From Lentisalinibacter sediminis (GTDB lineage: Bacteria; Pseudomonadota; Gammaproteobacteria; Steroidobacterales; Woeseiaceae), in the NCBI RefSeq assembly GCF_040706615.1, contig NZ_JAPDRF010000002.1:186001-250000 (forward strand): a stretch of DNA of 64,000 nt, in the 5' to 3' direction. Under the pieces are notes generated by a model. That model worked only from the letters and a program-made list of their open reading frames with translations. It did not search any database and had not been told where the DNA came from. Below, piece after piece: positions 61,410 through 64,000 of the stretch (position 1 is the stretch's first letter; every line of letters begins with the position of its first letter). The translations under genes were made by a program, and so were the position numbers.

Positions 61410-62687
61410 TCACCTGGGCTTGGCGGCCGCCTCCGCCTGTTCCTCCAGCACCTGGTCGCTCCATTCCTCCTCGTAGGCATGGGAGGCCGTGCCGGATGCG
61501 CTGAGCGCATCGGAGAACGCGATCTGCTCCGCCGCCGGGACCCGCTTGTGGCGGTACGTGCGGCTCACGGCGAATACGGCCAGCGGCACGTACATCAGCG
61601 CGATGAACAGATACAGTGCCGAGGCACTGGTCACTGACATCAGCAGCGATGCGATGACCGGGCCCACGGTGGCGCCGGCGCCGTAGGCCAGCAGCAAGCC
61701 GGCGGAGACGGCTACGAAATCGTCCGGATTCGCATGATCGTTGGAATGGGCCACCGAGATCGGGTAGATGGTGAACGACGCGCTGCCCCACAGGAAACTG
61801 AGGAAATAGAGCAGCAGGTTGCCTGCACCGGCGCCGGTCGTCAGCCAGATGGTGAAGCTTACCGCCGCGCCGAAAGCCGCGACGCCGGCGATGACATGAC
61901 GCCGGTCGATCCGGTCCGACAGGCCGCCGAAAGGGAACTGGCCGGCCGCGCCGCCGATCAGCGCCGCGCTCATGAACGTGGCCGTGCGCGAAACGTCCAG
62001 CACATCGCCCGCCGCCACCAGCGGCGCAAGTGACCAGAAGGCACCGTTGCCGAGCCCCGAGGCCAGCGTGCCCGCGACACCGGTCGGCGACACGCGCCAC
62101 AGGCCGCGCAGGTTGACGACTGTGACCTCGGGCAGCCGCGGCGTCGGCGAGCGGGTCAGCGCCACGGGGATTGCAGCCAGCGACACCAGCGTGGCGATGA
62201 CGGCGAACAGCTCCACGCCGGTCGGGTCGTAGGCACGGAGCAACTCCTGGCCCACCGCCATGGCGCCGAAGCTGATGAAAATATAGGTCGAGAAGACCAT
62301 ACCGCGGTTCTCGTTGCTCGCCCGTTCGTTCAGCCAGCTCTCGATGACGATATAGAGGACGGCGAAGCAGAACCCCGTCGTAGCGCGGAAGAAGAACCAG
62401 GCGACCGGATCGACCCACAGCGCCTGGATGAGAGGCACGGCCGAGGCCAATGCCGTCATCGCGGCGAATGCCCGTATATGGCCCACCATACGGATCAGGC
62501 TGCCGCCCTGCACACAACCGATGGTGAAGCCGAGGAAATAGCTGGCGCCGATCAGACCCACGGACAATTGGGCGAAGGCCTCGGCGCCGGCCCGAAACGG
62601 GACCAGCACCGCCTGCAACCCGTTGCCGACCAGCATGAGGGCGACGCCGAGCAGCAGCGCCGCCAGCGGTGCGAAGGTGTGCCTCAT
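61410..62687 (-). CDS. MFS transporter (YcaD-like)
   Basis: This 425-residue permease has twelve helices in two halves. The sequence GLIGASYFLGFTIGCVQGG, then ESWLNERASNENRGMVFSTY and GLSDRIDRRHVI, matches the YcaD/UCP-type MFS group whose substrate is unknown. The ATG overlaps the PRPP synthetase stop (ATGA), so it is the third gene of the nucleotide-salvage operon and may carry a nucleoside, sugar or base. Confidence 0.9.
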   Translation of the reverse strand: MRHTFAPLAALLLGVALMLVGNGLQAVLVPFRAGAEAFAQLSVGLIGASYFLGFTIGCVQGGSLIRMVGHIRAFAAMTALASAVPLIQALWVDPVAWFFFRATTGFCFAVLYIVIESWLNERASNENRGMVFSTYIFISFGAMAVGQELLRAYDPTGVELFAVIATLVSLAAIPVALTRSPTPRLPEVTVVNLRGLWRVSPTGVAGTLASGLGNGAFWSLAPLVAAGDVLDVSRTATFMSAALIGGAAGQFPFGGLSDRIDRRHVIAGVAAFGAAVSFTIWLTTGAGAGNLLLYFLSFLWGSASFTIYPISVAHSNDHANPDDFVAVSAGLLLAYGAGATVGPVIASLLMSVTSASALYLFIALMYVPLAVFAVSRTYRHKRVPAAEQIAFSDALSASGTASHAYEEEWSDQVLEEQAEAAAKPR

Positions 62688-63652
62688 GGACCGATGGCGT
62701 GACGGACGGTGTCGCCGAGGAAGCCACGGCAGGCTTCCCCGAGCAGGCGCGACACATCGATGGCGTTCGTGTCGTGTGCGATGGTGTTGCAGGAGACCAC
62801 ACGGCCGGCGCCCGCCGCGCGAAGGTCGGCCACGGCGCCGTCGGCGAACACCGGATGAATGGCGATGCAGACCGGCTGCGGCCCGCCGTGACCGTTCACC
62901 CGCGCGATCGCCTCCGCCATGGTGCGGCCGCTGGAGATGATGTCATCGAGGATCACGGGCTGGCGGCCGTCGTGAGCGAGGAGGTCGGGCTCGCTCACCG
63001 AGACGTCCCGGTCGCCGCGCCTGACTTTCTCCAGGACGATATAGGGCGCACCCGCTATCGCGGCGACCGCCTCCACCCACTGGCGGCTCTCGCTGTCCGG
63101 GCCGATGAGCACGGGTGCCGCGACGTTTTCGCGCACCCAGGCACCGATGGCGGGCGCGGCGTGCACGCAGACCGCCGGTATGGTGTAGAGCTCCGCGAGG
63201 GCGGCGTAACGGTGCAGGTGCGGGTCCACGGTGATCAGGCCGTCGAAATGCGCGGAGAGGAGAGCGGCAAAGTAGCGAGAGGTGATGCCCTCGCCTTCGC
63301 GGAAGCGGCTGTCCTGGCGCATGTACGGCAGGTAAGGCGCCACCAGCAGGATGCGGGCGGCACCCAGATCGCGCAGCGTAGCGGCCGTGAGCAGGGCCCG
63401 CAGGGTCGTCCCGTCCGGTGGCTGCAGGCCGGCGCACAGGATGACGTCGGCGCCGGCGCAGCCGGTGACCACCCGCAGGTAGACCTCGCCGTCCGGGAAG
63501 CGCCGCGTGTCGAGCTCCCCCCTCTTCGCGCCGGTGGCCGCGACGATCGCCGCGACCATTGCCTCGATGGTCGTCTCGACCGCCTCGTTGGCCTCGTTGG
63601 CCTCGTTGGTCAGGGGGCGGCTGTCGCCAAGATTGAATACGAGGGTGTTCAT
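62684..63652 (-). CDS. prs: Ribose-phosphate pyrophosphokinase (PRPP synthetase)
   Basis: This 322-residue enzyme makes PRPP from ribose 5-phosphate and ATP. Motifs are RRFPDGEVYLRV, the loop RQDSRFREGEGITSRYFA, the metal site DPHLHRY and the PRPP loop VILDDIISSGRT near 229-240. The DDIISSG form (where DDIIDTAGT is usual) and the low general similarity suggest a non-housekeeping class. A short N-E-A repeat near residues 17-24 is unusual. Start and stop both overlap neighbours, so it is coupled to the phosphorylase gene before it and the MFS gene after it. Confidence 0.92.
   Translation of the reverse strand: MNTLVFNLGDSRPLTNEANEANEAVETTIEAMVAAIVAATGAKRGELDTRRFPDGEVYLRVVTGCAGADVILCAGLQPPDGTTLRALLTAATLRDLGAARILLVAPYLPYMRQDSRFREGEGITSRYFAALLSAHFDGLITVDPHLHRYAALAELYTIPAVCVHAAPAIGAWVRENVAAPVLIGPDSESRQWVEAVAAIAGAPYIVLEKVRRGDRDVSVSEPDLLAHDGRQPVILDDIISSGRTMAEAIARVNGHGGPQPVCIAIHPVFADGAVADLRAAGAGRVVSCNTIAHDTNAIDVSRLLGEACRGFLGDTVRHAIGP
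63583..63609. repeat. Three tandem 9-bp repeats in prs
   Basis: The unit CCTCGTTGG occurs three times without a gap (63583-63591, 63592-63600, 63601-63609), encoding three Asn-Glu-Ala blocks near the PRPP synthetase N-terminus. Unit changes would keep the frame. Confidence 0.85.
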
Positions 63653-64000
63653 CAGTCAGCCGACAGCGTAATCACATCCGGATGCGCACGGAAGTACTCC
63701 AGCGCGTATTCCAGTTCCCCCGGGCTCTCCGCATGCACCGTCATGAGCACGTCGCCGCGGCGCACCCGGTCGCCGATCCGCACGCACAGCGCGAGTCCTG
63801 CCGCCTTGTCGGCCGGCGCGCCCGCCAACTTCGCCAGCCGGGCCGCCTTGCGGTTGTCGATGGCGTCGACGACACCCTCATGCTCGCTGAAAACGTCGTA
63901 GTGATAAGCCGCCCGCGGCGGCTCGCGCAGACCGCCCTGGGCCTCGCAGATGCGCTGGAAGCGCTCCCATGCGCGGCCCGAGTCCAGGAGCTGCGTCGCC
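63652..64000 (-). CDS. Thymidine/AMP phosphorylase-family protein, C-terminal end only
   Basis: The last 115 codons of a gene that begins beyond the window are present, ending at TGA 63652, which shares a base with the prs start (TGATG). The translation holds the C-terminal PYNP domain: VFSEHEGVVDAIDNRKAARL, then AGAPADKAAGLALCVRIGDRV and the end ELEYALEYFRAHPDVITL. Members split nucleosides or AMP by phosphate to base and (deoxy)ribose phosphate. Next to PRPP synthetase this suggests nucleotide recycling through ribose phosphates. Confidence 0.88.
   Translation of the reverse strand, partial: ATQLLDSGRAWERFQRICEAQGGLREPPRAAYHYDVFSEHEGVVDAIDNRKAARLAKLAGAPADKAAGLALCVRIGDRVRRGDVLMTVHAESPGELEYALEYFRAHPDVITLSAD

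Overview
The window is 64 kb of high-GC DNA (about two thirds G+C by eye), almost all coding, with short gaps and many stop/start overlaps (ATGA, GTGA, TGATG). The gene set is that of an aerobic to microaerobic Proteobacterium: cbb3 oxidase cluster, FixL/FixJ, DksA-type zinc finger, AlkB with rubredoxin, PotFGHI, BetI-type repressor and a Pseudomonas-like REP element. A gammaproteobacterium, perhaps near the Chromatiales/Ectothiorhodospiraceae, is the best guess, but this is inference from gene types and not a placement. No rRNA, tRNA, CRISPR array, insertion sequence or prophage gene was found.

Region 1 (1-10.5 kb) is general metabolism: the N-terminal 958 codons of a secreted Asp-box (BNR/VPS10-like) repeat protein, cut by the left edge; a tight three-gene operon (flavin reductase-like protein, M20 metallopeptidase, P-loop protein of unknown function); an Lrp/AsnC regulator divergent from alanine dehydrogenase; an acyl-CoA ligase; and a CaCA-type antiporter.

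Region 2 (10.5-30.6 kb) looks like one catabolic island built around a BetI-type repressor and its palindromic site (16441-16458). Leftward runs repressor, acyl-CoA dehydrogenase and a polyamine-type ABC importer (potFGHI order). Rightward runs a class III aminotransferase, NDP-forming acyl-CoA ligase, aldehyde dehydrogenase, glutamine-synthetase-like ligase, MATE exporter, two tandem FAD oxidoreductases, a GcvT-like aminomethyltransferase and a PhzF-like protein, followed by a convergent amidohydrolase. The parts suggest uptake and breakdown of an amine, probably with gamma-glutamylation, oxidation and folate-linked one-carbon removal. The substrate is unknown, and this is the best candidate for an undescribed pathway.

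Region 3 (30.6-44 kb) has an alkane hydroxylase unit (alkB, rubredoxin and several downstream genes including a 39-residue membrane protein), a divergent AraC-type regulator with a well-formed direct-repeat operator, a Ca-type P-ATPase coupled to that regulator, and a MacAB-like three-gene transporter.

Region 4 (44-61.4 kb) is an oxygen-response island: a degenerate receiver protein, FixJ, FixL (heme-PAS histidine retained), a CBS pair, two tandem universal stress proteins, a CDF metal exporter, a DksA-like protein, a host-attachment-family protein, then ccoNOQP, a small unknown membrane protein, ccoG, fixH, ccoI, ccoS and a SafE-like protein. FixLJ plausibly senses low oxygen and controls the oxidase, although no FixK/FNR gene or clear FNR box is visible.

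Region 5 (61.4 kb to the end) is a leftward operon: the end of a thymidine/AMP-phosphorylase-family gene (cut by the right edge), a PRPP synthetase and an MFS transporter.
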